64,000 bases of DNA from Diphasiastrum complanatum (Eukaryota > Streptophyta > Lycopodiopsida > Lycopodiales > Lycopodiaceae): contig CM055111.1 in assembly GCA_029204225.1 (NCBI GenBank), forward strand, positions 11,727,697 to 11,791,696. The letters are read 5' to 3'. Below, one piece after another: positions 47,641-58,627 of the stretch (position 1 is the first letter of the stretch; the number at the start of each line of letters is the position of its first letter). The notes below the pieces were generated by a model. The model saw only the letters and a list, made by a program, of their open reading frames with translations. It was not told the DNA's origin and made no database searches. Position numbers and translations under genes: made by a program.

Positions 47641-49352
47641 ACATGGATGTGTATCTTGCACCTTTGGTCGATGAATTGTGCATTCTTTGGAATGGCATTC
47701 ACGCTTACGACATCTCGAGACCTTTACAACAAAGGAGCTTCACTGTTCGTAGAATTATAATGTGGACGATGCATGACTATCCCGATTTAAGCGAATGTTC
47801 AGGTATCTATATAATTAATCTAATCTATTTTAGGGTTTAGCGTTTGAGTATATTTAAATAAGCTTATGTTCAATTTGGTTTATGAACTATGCAGGTTTAA
47901 CCACATCGGGTTACAATGCATGTTATATTTGTGGACCACTTTTGGAGGGTCGACATAGCACAAATATGTTGAAAAAAGTGGTGTATGAAAATCATCGCAA
48001 ATACTTGCCGCTTGATCATCCTTGTCGAAGGTTGAATAGGCGATTTTTTGGAGGACAAAGAGATAATCTTCTAACTACAACACGACCCCTACGCATGGGA
48101 GTAGCGGAATGGCATGGTGAATGGCTTAAACATCATGACGTTAATTCATGAAATGAATTCATTGATGGTATGAAACAGTTGTCTATTTTTCATAAATTAT
48201 CCTATTGGAGGAATTTATTGATAAATCATCTATTGGATCCTATGCACGTATTCAAAAACATCGGTGAATCCTTATGGAACCACATCATTGGCATAAAAGA
48301 CAACTCCACAGCTCGTAAAGATCTACAAGTGATCGATGTGAAAAGACCTTTTGGATTCAATACACCGAAGGTAGATTCTACCTAGCGTGTCGTGGATTCT
48401 TACAAAAGAGCAACTCTCATATTAAACATGTCATAAAACAAATGAGAACTCCAATAGGCTATGGACATTCTTTATGCAAATCATTTACCAAAAATGGTAA
48501 ATTAAGTGGATTGAAATCGCATGATTGGCATAAGATGTTGCAATTTATACTTCCACTTTCTATTCGAGGTCTCTTCAACGATGACGTATGAATTACGCTT
48601 TACAATTTGTCATCGATGATTAGGTTTGTATATTTTTTTAAGAACTTGTATAAATATGTGTTATTTCAATATTTTTATCTGTTAAACAACCTAACGTACT
48701 ATCAATCTTAAAAGAAATAAAAAATAGTGAATTGGATTCCATGAAAATCCAAATGATCGAAATGGTATGTTTGTTGGAAAGAGATTTTCCAACTTCCTTT
48801 TTTGATATACAAGTTCATCTTCTAGTGCATTTGGTCGAAGAAATATCAATTACAGGACCTGTACACACGAGATGGATGTTCTACCTTGAGCGCTTTCTGA
48901 AAGTTTTGAAGGGCCTTGTGAGACAAAAGGCAAGGCTAGAAGGTAGCATTGTAGAAAGTTGGCTTGTACCGTAATCTTTGTTTTATATCACCGAAATAAT
49001 CTCACAATTGCATCCTGCAAGTCCAAAAATGTGGTGTGAAGAAGAAGATGAACGTGTTAAGGGTGAAGTACCACAAGGAAATGGTGTGCAAAAGAGACTT
49101 TCACCTCAATTAAAAGAGAAAATTGACATGTTCATATTATATAACTGTGGACAAATGGAAAAGTGGATTTCAAGGTATGAAGAAGCCAAAAAGGAAAGAA
49201 ACATAACATTGAAGCGAAGAAGAAATATCAATCGAAGAAGAAGGAGAACGTTGGAGAATGACAAACCTTTGGAGCCTTTACCTTCAAAATGCTCTCGTGA
49301 ATGGGTTTTTGATACAATGCTAAAAGCATCCGAAAACAGAGAAAAAAAGTGA
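47641..49352 (+). pseudogene. CACTA (En/Spm) TNP2-type transposase
   Basis: MDVYLAPLVDELCILWNGI, DISRPLQQRSFTVRRIIMW and TMHDYPDLSECS, then after the intron GLTTSGYNACYICG, ENHRKYLPLDHPCRR and LLDPMHVFKNIGESLWNHI (the conserved Asp region). GYGHSLCKSFTKNGKLSGL, KSHDWHKMLQFILPLSIRG, and the DUF4218-like FPTSFFDIQVHLLVHLVEE, GPVHTRWMFYLERFLKVLK and ARLEGSIVESW follow. This transposase family cuts and pastes CACTA elements. The N-terminal part is missing, and there are several stops and frame changes (for example at about 48150, 48383, 48590 and 48972). Element ends (CACTA repeats) were not found. Confidence 0.9.
47803..47894 (+). other. Intron of the CACTA transposase, still recognisable
   Basis: GTATCT...TGCAG, 92 bases and AT-rich. 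Its removal joins SECS and GLTTSGYNAC in frame at a point conserved in TNP2 proteins. Confidence 0.75.
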
Positions 49353-49586
49353 CCGAATTAGAATGGGAATTTTTTCGTGGATGTGGATGGAAGGTTAGTG
49401 TAGTATTATTCTTGTGAAGTTTTATTTTTGTACTGCTCAATATATAAATATTATTTTTAACTACACACATTTGTTTTTTTTTTTTTTGTGTTTTAGTATA
49501 CATCATACACTACCATCTGGGCATATGGACACCATTATCGTGTTGAGAGAGTTGACAACAAGTGACGTACATATGATTGTGGTATA

Positions 49587-50010
49587 ATGGCCAACTTTCA
49601 ACAAGAGAGTCGTTCTAGTGCGAGGGACATTAATGTCATTTCGGACGACCAAGACTATGTCGGCACATTGCAACGTATTTATGAAGTCGATTATGAGACT
49701 AACGACAAATACTTTATCTTTGACATAAAATGGTTTAAGGTCATCTATCGTGAAAGCAATGCCATGATTAAAAATAATAACTCTAAGTTTTTTCAGATCG
49801 ACTCAACAAAATGTATATCGATGGACTCTCATGACACTTTAGTATTGCCACAACATTGCAAACATGTGAGACTCTAAAATTCCAATGTCATTAATATTCG
49901 CAATCCAATTATTTATGTATCAATCTTATAAGACTAACTTAATTTGTTTAATTCTTTGGCAGATTATATTCCATCCAGATCGCATAGACCCAAGATGGTG
50001 GTATGATAGC
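49587..50010 (+). pseudogene. DUF4216-like C-terminal domain of CACTA transposase
   Basis: YVGTLQRIYEVDYETNDKY, FDIKWFKVIYRES and FQIDSTKCISMDSHD, then (after a possible intron) IIFHPDRIDPRWWYDSYI. Order and content follow the DUF4216 segment found after TNP2/DUF4218 in plant CACTA proteins. It is separated from the transposase by ~235 AT-rich bases that may be another intron (49353-49586). Confidence 0.7.
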
Positions 50011-51359
50011 TACATCTTTATGCAATTTCAATTTTTTGATTTCTTATGTACGCTTGAATTTGAATTTTGAAATCTGTTTGAACTTTGTCTACTCTAACTC
50101 ATAAATTAAAAACAACATAAATAACAATACTCAAATTTGGATTTTGTCTTATGTTTATTGTAGGTGGTTGATTTAGAAAATTGATAGAAGAAGATGGGAA
50201 AACGATTTTAATGAAGTACTTTTGCATCCCCACTTTGGATGAATTATATAAGGACCTCAGAATATACTACTCTGCATTATCTACAACTGCCAGATCTGAA
50301 GTGTTCCGTTTGCAAAAAGTATTGGCAGTGATCACTCTGTTACAGATATGGTAACAAATTTAGCAAAAAAAATTATTGGAGAATATAGAATTTCGATTCA
50401 AAATTACTTTCCAGGAAGCTTAAACATAGAGGATATGAATGTTTTGTGATGTGTTTCAATTTTCATTGCGATACTACATTGTTGTTGCACCCATTTTGTG
50501 AGCGCTCTTCGCACTTGAGTAGTTCATAAGTTTGTTGTACTCTTTCTGTACTTTATTTTCTTTTTCTATTGCTTAAAGATGCAAGCTTGGAGGTGAATTG
50601 AGCCCCCATCGCTATCTAACGAGAGATTCATCATTACTATTTGACTCTTTTATCTTTACTGAGAATCCATGTTTTGCTATTGAATTTCTCAATGCTTTGC
50701 TATTGAATATCAATGGTTTAGATTATATTATATCCTTCATACTCGTCAAAAATAATAATCGTCTATAGTGCTATTGAGAAGTGGAATATTTGTTTCTCCA
50801 TAAAATAGGCTACATTATATCCTCCGTATTTGAATTTATTATTTTTGAGTTCGGTGAACATTTATTCTATCTGGATCATAGGAAATCTCTATTTTTACCC
50901 TCGTCAAACTATAGAAACTGTGTTTTTATGTGCCAAGAACCTTCTCTAGTTCTACCCTAGTTTTATTTGTGTTAGATTCTAAGTCTGAGAGTTTGACAAA
51001 GGTTATTTCCATAGAATTTGTCAAAAAAATCTGATCAGAGAGTTTTTATCAAAAATAGCATTGTTGAACCTTCGTCGAGTCAACCTTTGTCTAAGGAACC
51101 TTCGCCAGTTCTATTTTTAGGTTTGGATTTTCTAGATCAAGTCTCTGTCAAATTTTGGATCAAATCTGATACAATTTGATTTTGATTCTGAGAATTTTTC
51201 ATTTTTGAGAAGTATCGATCGGTTGATCTTAGGAATCTTTTTCACAGTATAGGAATCTAATTCTTGTCAAGCAGAAGAGATCTAGCAGATCTGATCTGAG
51301 ATAGTTTTGAGTTAAAATCTAGATCCAATCTCATTGTCTTCTTGATTTAATCTGTAAAG
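50011..51359 (+). promoter_or_regulatory. Non-coding region and leader of the 51-kb gypsy element
   Basis: 50011-50450 is decayed CACTA tail; from about 50450 the sequence leads up to the gypsy gag start. GAACCTTCGTCGAG (51066-51079), CAACCTTTGTCTA (51080-51092) and GAACCTTCGCCAG (51096-51108) repeat the motif seen nine times in the leader of the 19-24 kb LTR element, in the same sense relative to the ORF. No LTR or primer site was recognised upstream. Confidence 0.5.
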
Positions 51360-52740
51360 ATGGCTGCCCCTAGAGATGCTCCTCAGCAAGTCAATCCAAT
51401 CATTGTTAGGAGAGCACCTTGCTTGGATCTACACAAATACAATGGATTAACAGATCCAGTTAGATTTCTTCATATCTATTCTGAATCTTGTGAAGTTTAT
51501 GGCAAAGTTTTTTCCTTGGGTAAACTTAAGCTTTTTCCTATGGCCTTAATAGGTGCAATACAAGATTGGTACTATAATCAAGATGAAACTGAACGTACAG
51601 ATTGGGAGACTGTCAAACGAGCCCTTATTAGACGGTTCAGACCTCGAAAGTTTATGGAAGACCCTTTTTTACTTCTAAGTAAAATTAAAATGGGAAAGCG
51701 AAAAATGGTTCGAGATTACATTGAATAGGTAAAACACCTCAAATCTAAGTGCGAACCTGAGTTGATTAACGAAAATGCCATGATTATGTGGTTTTTGTCA
51801 GGTTTACCTAAAAGGAGCTGAAACGCCATAATGAATATGCAATTTTGCAAAATACTATGGATGACGCAATTTGGGAGGAGGATGAAGATTCAGATGACGA
51901 GCCGAATATCAGTATGTTGCTTTATACAACAGAACAGACCACTACAACATCCACCACTATTGCATCAACAAATGTCAACTCTACTACAGAAATGATGCTC
52001 AATGAGTTCAAGAAACTCGGAAAGAACCGGCAGAAACAGATGGAAAAGTTGTAATCAGAATTTGATGAGAAGATCAAAGCATTGGAAGATTTCCATGGAC
52101 AAGCAAATAAGAAATTTGAGAAGTTTGCAAAGAGTATTCCTACCAGGGAAAATGTCTAGTGTTCTATTTGTATGAAAAATCACACAGTGAATGAGTGTCC
52201 TCAATTGAAAAAGTGAATGGAAATCATTGTATGCCATTTGTGTAATGCGCCTGATCATGAGACTGCTTTTTGCAACTTCAATGCTCGGATAATTCAACAA
52301 CGGTATGCCCAGATGGGATATCAAGAACCACATTATGGAGGAAATTTGATAGCTAGACCTCGTCAATCTGCTCTTGGATACCCACAACGATTAGCCTTAC
52401 CCGCACCACCAAAGCACCCCGCTCCTCCTACCAATTTGATGGAACCATAATCTTACAGAACTGCCGAGCAATGGAATTATAGTAATGATCATGAAGGTGG
52501 ATCTTCAGAACAATATGCTATTTATGCTACCACACAACAATAAGCATCTAGAAACTGGACAAGAGCACCACGTGGATGCTTTGCATGTGGAGAAAATCAC
52601 AGAGTTGCAGAATGTCCAAATAAAGACAAATTTGTGCCATTCTGTCATGACTGTGGTTATGGGCATTGTTACAAGGAATGTCTAGCAAGACCGAAGTCAC
52701 CATCGGCTACAACTCCTATAAATTTGATAACAATCAAGCA
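51360..52740 (+). pseudogene. Ty3/gypsy gag with four zinc knuckles
   Basis: Starts MAAPRDAPQQVNPIIVRRAP. The capsid core LHKYNGLTDPVRFLHIY, FPMALIGAIQDWYYNQ, WETVKRALIRRFRPRKF and KIKMGKRKMVRDYIE matches the Retrotrans_gag domain. After a frame break come a Thr-rich stretch and EFDEKIKALEDFHGQANKK. Four CCHC knuckles follow: CSICMKNHTVNEC, CHLCNAPDHETAFC, CFACGENHRVAEC and CHDCGYGHCYKEC. Three of them use the short spacing C-x2-C-x3-H-x4-C. Stops include TAG 52157-52159 and TGA 52214-52216, both also present in the 28-kb copy. Coding stops abruptly near 52740, before the protease. Confidence 0.88.
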
Positions 52741-53297
52741 CGGAATTCCTTGTAGGGTGGGATGTTGTTGTTGTATTAATCTTAGTGATTTTGATCAAAT
52801 TTTCATTTATTTCCAAGTTTTAGCATGGTAGATGCATGATTTCTAGCTTGAAGATGAATCTAGATGTGCATCCAAACTTTCTGATATTAATCTTCGTCGA
52901 CCTGACAGTAGATAGACTTGAATCACACCTATGCACAATGAATTGGACGAAAGTTCTTTTTCTGTATTTTTAGGATTTTGATGATTTTTTGGTGGATTTT
53001 TCATGTTTCTGAAAATTTGCTAAGAAGGATTGTTCTCCCTTCAAACTAAAGAATCTGTGATCAAAACATTTCGTGAAAGATTTCAAAAAGTTATCAGCTT
53101 TGATAACGATTTTTGCCTCCTTTTGACCAAAATTTGACAGATTTGACCAAGTTTTGTTATTTTTTCTGATTTTCCTGTTCTACAATCAGATTAGATTTCA
53201 ATCAAGCAAATCCACTCAAATGAGACGAAATCACTCCCAAACTAACCCTAACTGCAAGCTAACCATCCAACAAACATGCTACAAACTGAAAAAATTG
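52741..53297 (-). other. Leader of a truncated element of the 19-24 kb LTR family
   Basis: Non-coding on both strands. By position it is the internal sequence following the minus-strand LTR and primer site at 53298-54059. It stops where the gypsy gag of the opposite strand ends. Confidence 0.45.
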
Positions 53298-53326
53298 GTG
53301 TAGCTCCCCAAAAGCGACACCAAAAT
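53298..53326 (-). promoter_or_regulatory. Gypsy-type primer-binding site
   Basis: On the minus strand TTTGGTGTCGCTTTTGGGG directly follows the LTR end CCCACTACA (with AATT between). It is a decayed form of the TTGGCGCCGTTGCCGGGG-like site common in plant gypsy elements. It assigns this LTR family, and hence the element at 19-24 kb, to gypsy. Confidence 0.7.
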
Positions 53327-54059
53327 TGTAGTGGGTTTCTTTCCTTGCCTATCCTCAACCCAAGAATTAATCAATCTAGCATCAAGGAGATGAAGTTAGT
53401 TGTCACACGTGGATTCATTCCCATGAGAGCGATAGCATATTTCAGATTTCAGCATAAATGAAGATCCACATCTAACTCTAACATCTACTAATCCTAAGCA
53501 TTAACACTACAATCATTAACACTAAGATCCACAATGAAGGTAGCTTACTCTTTCTCTCTCATAAATAGTATAAAAACATGCAATCTCAATAACAATCAGA
53601 TCCAACAATTAGCAAACACAATAAAAACATGAGAGATGGAGGAAAAATGATAGAGAGCAAGGAAATTCATAAATCCATTTCACAAGAGAACCAATCTGCT
53701 TTATTGAAATGAAGATATGTACATGTGTAGGAAACTTGAGTTGGTCTCTTCTTATAGTAGAGAGGAGGACCTTGGCCTCTGAATCCTATTGGTCTATTTC
53801 TGCCTCCCTAATTATTCAAATTTAAAAGAGAGTGAGAACCATCCAAAATTGGAGGGAAACCCAACTTTATTCACTAACTTGATATTTGGGCCCTAGGACA
53901 TTAAAAGTCCCGCATAAAGGCCTAAAGTCCTTTTATTGACTTTCAACTAATCAAATGTCTATGTGATCATCGAGTTGGACTTACACACACAAGGTGCCAA
54001 ATCCCTCCCACTTATTAACTAGGGTTAGGGTTGCCTTGGGATCCGCAAACACTCCAACA
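53327..54059 (-). repeat. LTR of the 19-24 kb family, third copy (733 bp)
   Basis: Matches 19012-19749 end to end with more divergence. TGTTGGAG at 54059, CCCACTACA at 53327. It is the 5' LTR of a minus-strand copy whose body is lost. Confidence 0.9.
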
Positions 54060-54127
54060 ATTTTACAACACTCCACCTGAACTAAAGAATCTTTCAGCCA
54101 ATTCCCATAATCCTATGCTTTTCGAAC

Positions 54128-54330
54128 AACTACTTTGCAAGGGGTTTTTCTCATAAGGTTAGCTGCCATTTTTTTGGTCTTCACCTATTCAATTTTAATC
54201 TTCTCTTTATGTACAAGATCTCTGATGTGATGATATTTGAGTGATGTGTGCTTAGTCCTTGAATGAAAAATGAGAGCATCAATCATGGAGATTGCATTAG
54301 TATTATCCATATATATGACAATATCTTTTG
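54128..54330 (-). pseudogene. Copia RNase H C-terminal fragment
   Basis: From 54330 leftwards: DIVIYMDNTNAISMID (catalytic Asp), IFHSRTKHTSLKYHHIRDLV, a stop, and KMAANLMRKTPCK, corresponding to the final A-D-x-x-T-K-P block with changes. Only this part of pol remains. Confidence 0.7.
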
Positions 54331-54439
54331 ATTGTTCTTACCCAAGCTCACTTAGGAAGGTTGTGAGCATGTTCGATAGCAGCAATTACACTATCTGAAA
54401 ATGCAAAATGAAGATGCTACTCATAGGAGAAGGGTTATG

Positions 54440-54850
54440 GATCATAGAAGATGGAATAGAAGGAAGGCCGTAGCAAAATCCGGCTGAATGGAGAAAGAAG
54501 AACGATAGAGCAATGGTCTCATCACTCTGTCACTTGTAGAAGACATCATGATGACTACAATCGACTGTGAAATCAGCCACAAAATGTGGGAAAGGCTACA
54601 AGCCAAACATGAGCAAATGTCAAGTGAAGAGATCTTGCATCTCAACAACCAACTTATGAACACAAAGTGGGATGGCAATGATCTGGACAAGCATGTTGGG
54701 AAGATGAAGGCCATCTTTGATCAACTGGTAGCTGCAAATCAGAATCATACAATTTTGTCAGAGCATTAGTTCTTACATTTAATAAGAACTCTTCCATCTT
54801 CCTACTACAGTGTGAGAATGCCTAATATGACATTTTGTTAAATTTCACAG
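54440..54850 (+). pseudogene. Copia gag (UBN2-type) fragment
   Basis: MMTTIDCEISHKMWERLQAKHEQ, LHLNNQLMNTKWDGNDLDKH and VGKMKAIFDQLVAANQN, then after a stop LHLIRTLPSSYYSV. These are the central blocks of copia gag. Both ends are missing and the orientation is opposite to the RNase H scrap next to it, so it comes from another element. Confidence 0.75.
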
Positions 54851-55245
54851 ATGTGAGAATGCTTTAAAGTGTGTGATTAATCTCCTAAGCAAGCTTGTGC
54901 ACTTGCCAATGGATTTTAGATTGATTTCCAAGATCTAGATAAAAAAAAACAAGGCATAGAGGCAAAGATGGATGAAACTATTGATAACCAAAGCTCATAC
55001 ACATGAAAGGAAAAGCTTGTTGAAAATACAAAGGAAAATTAAGCTCCTCTCCTAGCTAATTCAAACTCGTGTAGAGAGAGAAAATCAAACAAGTAGATCT
55101 CACCAACAAGATTGACTCAAAATCTCAACTAGATTAATGAAGTACATATAGAGTGTGTGGAGATCCCTCCTTGCATGCTATTGAACCCCTAACATAGCTT
55201 CTTGCATTCTATTGGACTCCTAATCATAGCCTCTTCAATTCTATT
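54851..55245. other. No recognisable content
   Basis: Non-coding. It contains TTTCACAGATGTGAGAATGC at about 54840-54860, possibly an LTR edge, with no partner. Confidence 0.3.
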
Positions 55246-56082
55246 TGTCAGAAATGGTGAACTCCTACAACTTTGTCGCAGCACGAACAAGACACGAAGG
55301 TCGAACAATTTGCGATAGTCAACATGACCTTGACTCAAAGCATGAATGAGAACAATTCACGACAATCAACGTGTCTTTGACTCGAAGCATGAACGATTCG
55401 CGAATCAATCGCGAATCGCAAACACACCTCCAGGACCGCAAATCCCAAAAAGGGACGCGAAACGAAAACTACGAAAAGAACAAAAGCAAACGAGATATTA
55501 CGAAACAGATGAAGAAAAATCTTTCGCGCTTCCAGCTGGCAACTCAACGGGCTTCACGCCCAGCTGAAACGAGTAGCAATGACATAGACTAACTAACTAT
55601 TTGATTAGCGTTAACTAGTGATGTGATTCTATGTTTAGCTATCTTGTAAACTCCACATAGTGGAGGTATAAATGATCCTCTCTGGATCATAATAAAGTAG
55701 TGATTACAAAAATTTGTAAGAGATAGAGAGGTGTGTAGCGAATAGAGTAAGAAAGAAAAGAAACCATAGCTGTGCATGAAAGTCTGCCAACGAGCAGAAC
55801 ACAGCAAAAGAGTAGAATGTCATTCCGCCAACGAGCGTGACACTGAGGAATTCATTCTAAAACTAAAATTGATATTTCAGTCACTCTATTTTTGTGCATC
55901 TTGTCTTGTGTTGTAGATCATGATTGCTAGCATAGAATATGTTCTGTGATGCGTAGTTGAGTGTCTGGGATCCTGTAAGGGCTTCCACACAAAAGAAAAT
56001 TAGAAGACAGAAAATTGTTTGCGATAAAGAAGACGAAGTGAGGACGAACACGAATCAGTCCCACACATGCACTCCTGCGACA
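55246..56082 (+). repeat. Complete copia LTR (837 bp) of the 41-43 kb family
   Basis: From TGTCAGAAATGG to GCGACA, directly followed by a primer site. The first 54 bases nearly equal the truncated 3' LTR at 43695. A probable promoter AGGTATAAATGATCC (about 55662-55676) lies in the middle, followed by an AATAAAG signal at about 55690. The flank before it is CTATT; no partner LTR exists in the window. Confidence 0.85.
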
Positions 56083-56094
56083 TGGTATCAGAGC
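56083..56094 (+). promoter_or_regulatory. Copia primer-binding site, perfect
   Basis: TGGTATCAGAGC immediately after the LTR end GACA. Confidence 0.93.
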
Positions 56095-56147
56095 CACCAG
56101 GTTGTCACTACTGATATCCCAGCAGTGATTCTTCCAGACAACATAAT

Positions 56148-56393
56148 ATGGCTACGACAATCCAGACCAGAGTAGCAATCAGTCTCAATGGCGCAAATTA
56201 TAGAATCTGGAAATTCAAAATCAAAACACTCCTGAAGGGCGAAAGCATCTGGTCGGTGACCGAGCTCTCAGAGGTGCAGCCTCCAAAGGGAGACCCGAGG
56301 AGAGTTGAATGGATCAGAAAGGATGAGCGCGCAATGGCGATCATCATTCTTTATCAATACTTAGAGGGCCTCCTAGAACTTTTTATTTCTTAA
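56148..56393 (+). pseudogene. Copia gag N-terminus
   Basis: MATTIQTRVAISLNGANYR, IWKFKIKTLLKGESIWSV, KDERAMAIIIL: the start of a UBN2-type gag with the L-N-G-x-N-Y-x-x-W motif. The ATG lies 53 bases after the primer site, normal for copia. Coding breaks at about 56370 and unrelated AT-rich DNA follows, so the element is truncated here. Confidence 0.85.
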
Positions 56394-56861
56394 TAATGTG
56401 AAGGGTCTAGATGAAAAGCTACATTGCAATAATGTTCTTCACAAAATTTGTAAACTTGAAAGAATTTTTGATGTCCTAAAAAATGCAACACAAAATCCTG
56501 ATAGATGTATAAATTTTATTCAACAAACAATTCTTCTATAATTCAGCCAAATTGTGATACTCTTTGATCGAATTATTGTACAAAGAATGAGAGCGCTTTT
56601 ATTATGTAGGCTTAAGATTGTCAATTGAACGCCTGCGGATATACATACTAACAACGTTGGCAACATATTTGTTGCTGCCCCACAAAAAAGAGGCCACAAA
56701 CATATAAATCAAGCATGTAGCCTTAATTATAAACTAGATACATGCCTTGTTACATAGAAACATCATCGTTCTACAACAAAAATGAAGCTCAATTTTGAAA
56801 AAAGAAATTTGGCGGAAAGAAAAAAAAAAATCCTCCAAAAAAAGAAAGATTGCAATCTACT
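56394..56861. other. No recognisable content
   Basis: AT-rich non-coding DNA with A-rich runs near 56820. Confidence 0.35.
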
Positions 56862-57410
56862 AGGGAAAATAACAATTGTTTCTACAACAAAAAATGAGTT
56901 CATTTTTGTAGGATTAGCTCATTTTCAGAACAACAATAGTGCAAAAGAATGAGAAAATCAGTTTTTTGAAAACCACAGTCAATACACATTTATATTTGAA
57001 TCTCTGAAAAAGCTTAGGCAAGACAAAACTTGAACATATTTAAAAAAAAATCTCTATTGAAGCTCAGGTCAAAAGAAGATTTAGTATGTCTTTCTTTTCT
57101 GATCTCAGCAACAAAGCTCAAGCCCCAAGAAGCTCTCATCGTGTACACAACACCATGGTACTGCATGTTAGAGTTGCATGTCTAAACTAAGGCTCCCAAC
57201 ACCATTATGGACTATTTCATATTTGGCCATGCCTAGTGGCCATATTGTATGTGGACTCCTTTGCCATGATCCTTGCAATAATTCGTTCACTATAGTTCTC
57301 GATGTTTTGGAGTTCCTAAATTTATGCAATCTTAATATTATGTAATCCTCAAAGCCTGTTGCCCACCGCCAACAATCCGCCTCTACGATAAATCATCAGC
57401 AGAAACATAC
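56862..57410 (-). repeat. Inverted-repeat arm, left
   Basis: Its reverse complement aligns with 62532-63574 from GTATGTTTCTGCTGATG to TATTTTCCCT, at roughly 90 percent by eye in the conserved part, but with one unit instead of two. The family is unknown and non-coding. Confidence 0.85.
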
Positions 57411-57676
57411 TAATCTTCCAAATTCCACGTGCAATGGCTAAAAACTTGATATAGAATCTTGTAGCCTCCAATGAAGCTTTCGTAATGCACTTAAAATTAG
57501 ACAAATCTAGTAAGGCACATGGGAAATCATAATTCTTCAAATTCATAAACCTGATCAATTCTACATATACAAAATGCTTGATTTTTGAGTAGAAATCAAT
57601 CTAGCACACTCTAGAATTGGTAACTCCTCCAAATCTTTGATAGATGTGGCTGATCCTTCTATAACTTGCAATACAA
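57411..57676 (-). pseudogene. Copia gag start joined to unidentified coding-like sequence
   Basis: From 57676 leftwards about 110 bases align with the post-primer gag start at 45316 (QVIEGSATSIKDLEELPILE). After a stop, FMNLKNYDFPCALLDLSNFK and ASLEATRFYIKFLAIARGI continue open to 57411, where GTATGTTT resembles a splice donor at the edge of the inverted repeat. The second part has a Leu-rich look but no firm match. Confidence 0.4.
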
Positions 57677-57688
57677 TCTCTAATATCA
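57677..57688 (-). promoter_or_regulatory. Copia primer-binding site, decayed
   Basis: Minus-strand TGATATTAGAGA directly after the LTR end CTTCACA. Its presence downstream of what is also a 3' LTR is unusual (see findings). Confidence 0.75.
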
Positions 57689-58627
57689 TGTGAAGATTTT
57701 GTCAATCATTAAGATTCAAAACCATCTCTTGATCTTTGGTTAAGAAGACAACACAATCTACCCCATTTGTAACATAGAAAATCAACATCCACTTAATGAA
57801 AAAGATGCAAACTCAATAAGATATTGATCAAACATCAACCATATGACGAAATGAAGTTGTTGTCCATAAAAAAATAGTAAGCTACTGTATTTCACATGTG
57901 TGGATCCGAATATCAACAAAAAAGAGCATTCTACACACAAGATTGCAAGATATCACCAATATAGTGCACCAATGGATAGAGGAACACAAGAGAACTCATG
58001 TATAAGAATGAAATGAGATAAGAGAGAGATGAATCTACTCTCCTATGTGTGTACATCCATTTATAATAGGTCCATGCTTAATTTGAATCTTAGTTTTCCT
58101 CCATAGAAACTTCTAGATCAACTTTCTAAAAGTAGTAAATCAAAATCATTTAGAGTAAGCATTAGGGGAGTTTTGAGCACCAAAAAACCCTTTAAGAATT
58201 CATGCAAGATTTCTTTTATATTATTGAAATATTATAGCACTAATATTTTTTACTTGCCATAACTTTTTAATCATATCTTAAAAGTATGTCATATAACATA
58301 TTATTGGAAAGCCCTTGTTGAGCACTTTCCAATGTACCAAACTTTGCTAAATTTGGACTTACCACTAAAAAGTTATGCCATTTTTAGTGTGAAATCAAAA
58401 TGTTGACTAAAAAAGGTACGTTATGTAGATTACAAATTTGAGTGTTTTGATTGGTCCATGTGTAAGAAAAATTTAAGAAAAAATATAAAAAGAATCTTTA
58501 CAAAGGGTCTTTTTTGGATTTAGAACTCCTCTAATGATAACTTTGAAATAACTATCTCTAAGTCTAAAATGAAATTTGGCCTCAAATGTATTTGTCAAAA
58601 TATCAAACTAGTTGACAAATTCTCACA
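57689..58627 (-). repeat. Copia LTR, 939 bp
   Basis: Minus strand TGTGAGAATTTG (58627) to CTTCACA (57689). It matches the LTRs at 45108-45303 and 46548-47073. It carries the CATTAGAGGAGTT inverted pair at about 58545 and 58163. It abuts the RNase H end on one side and a primer site on the other. Confidence 0.88.
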
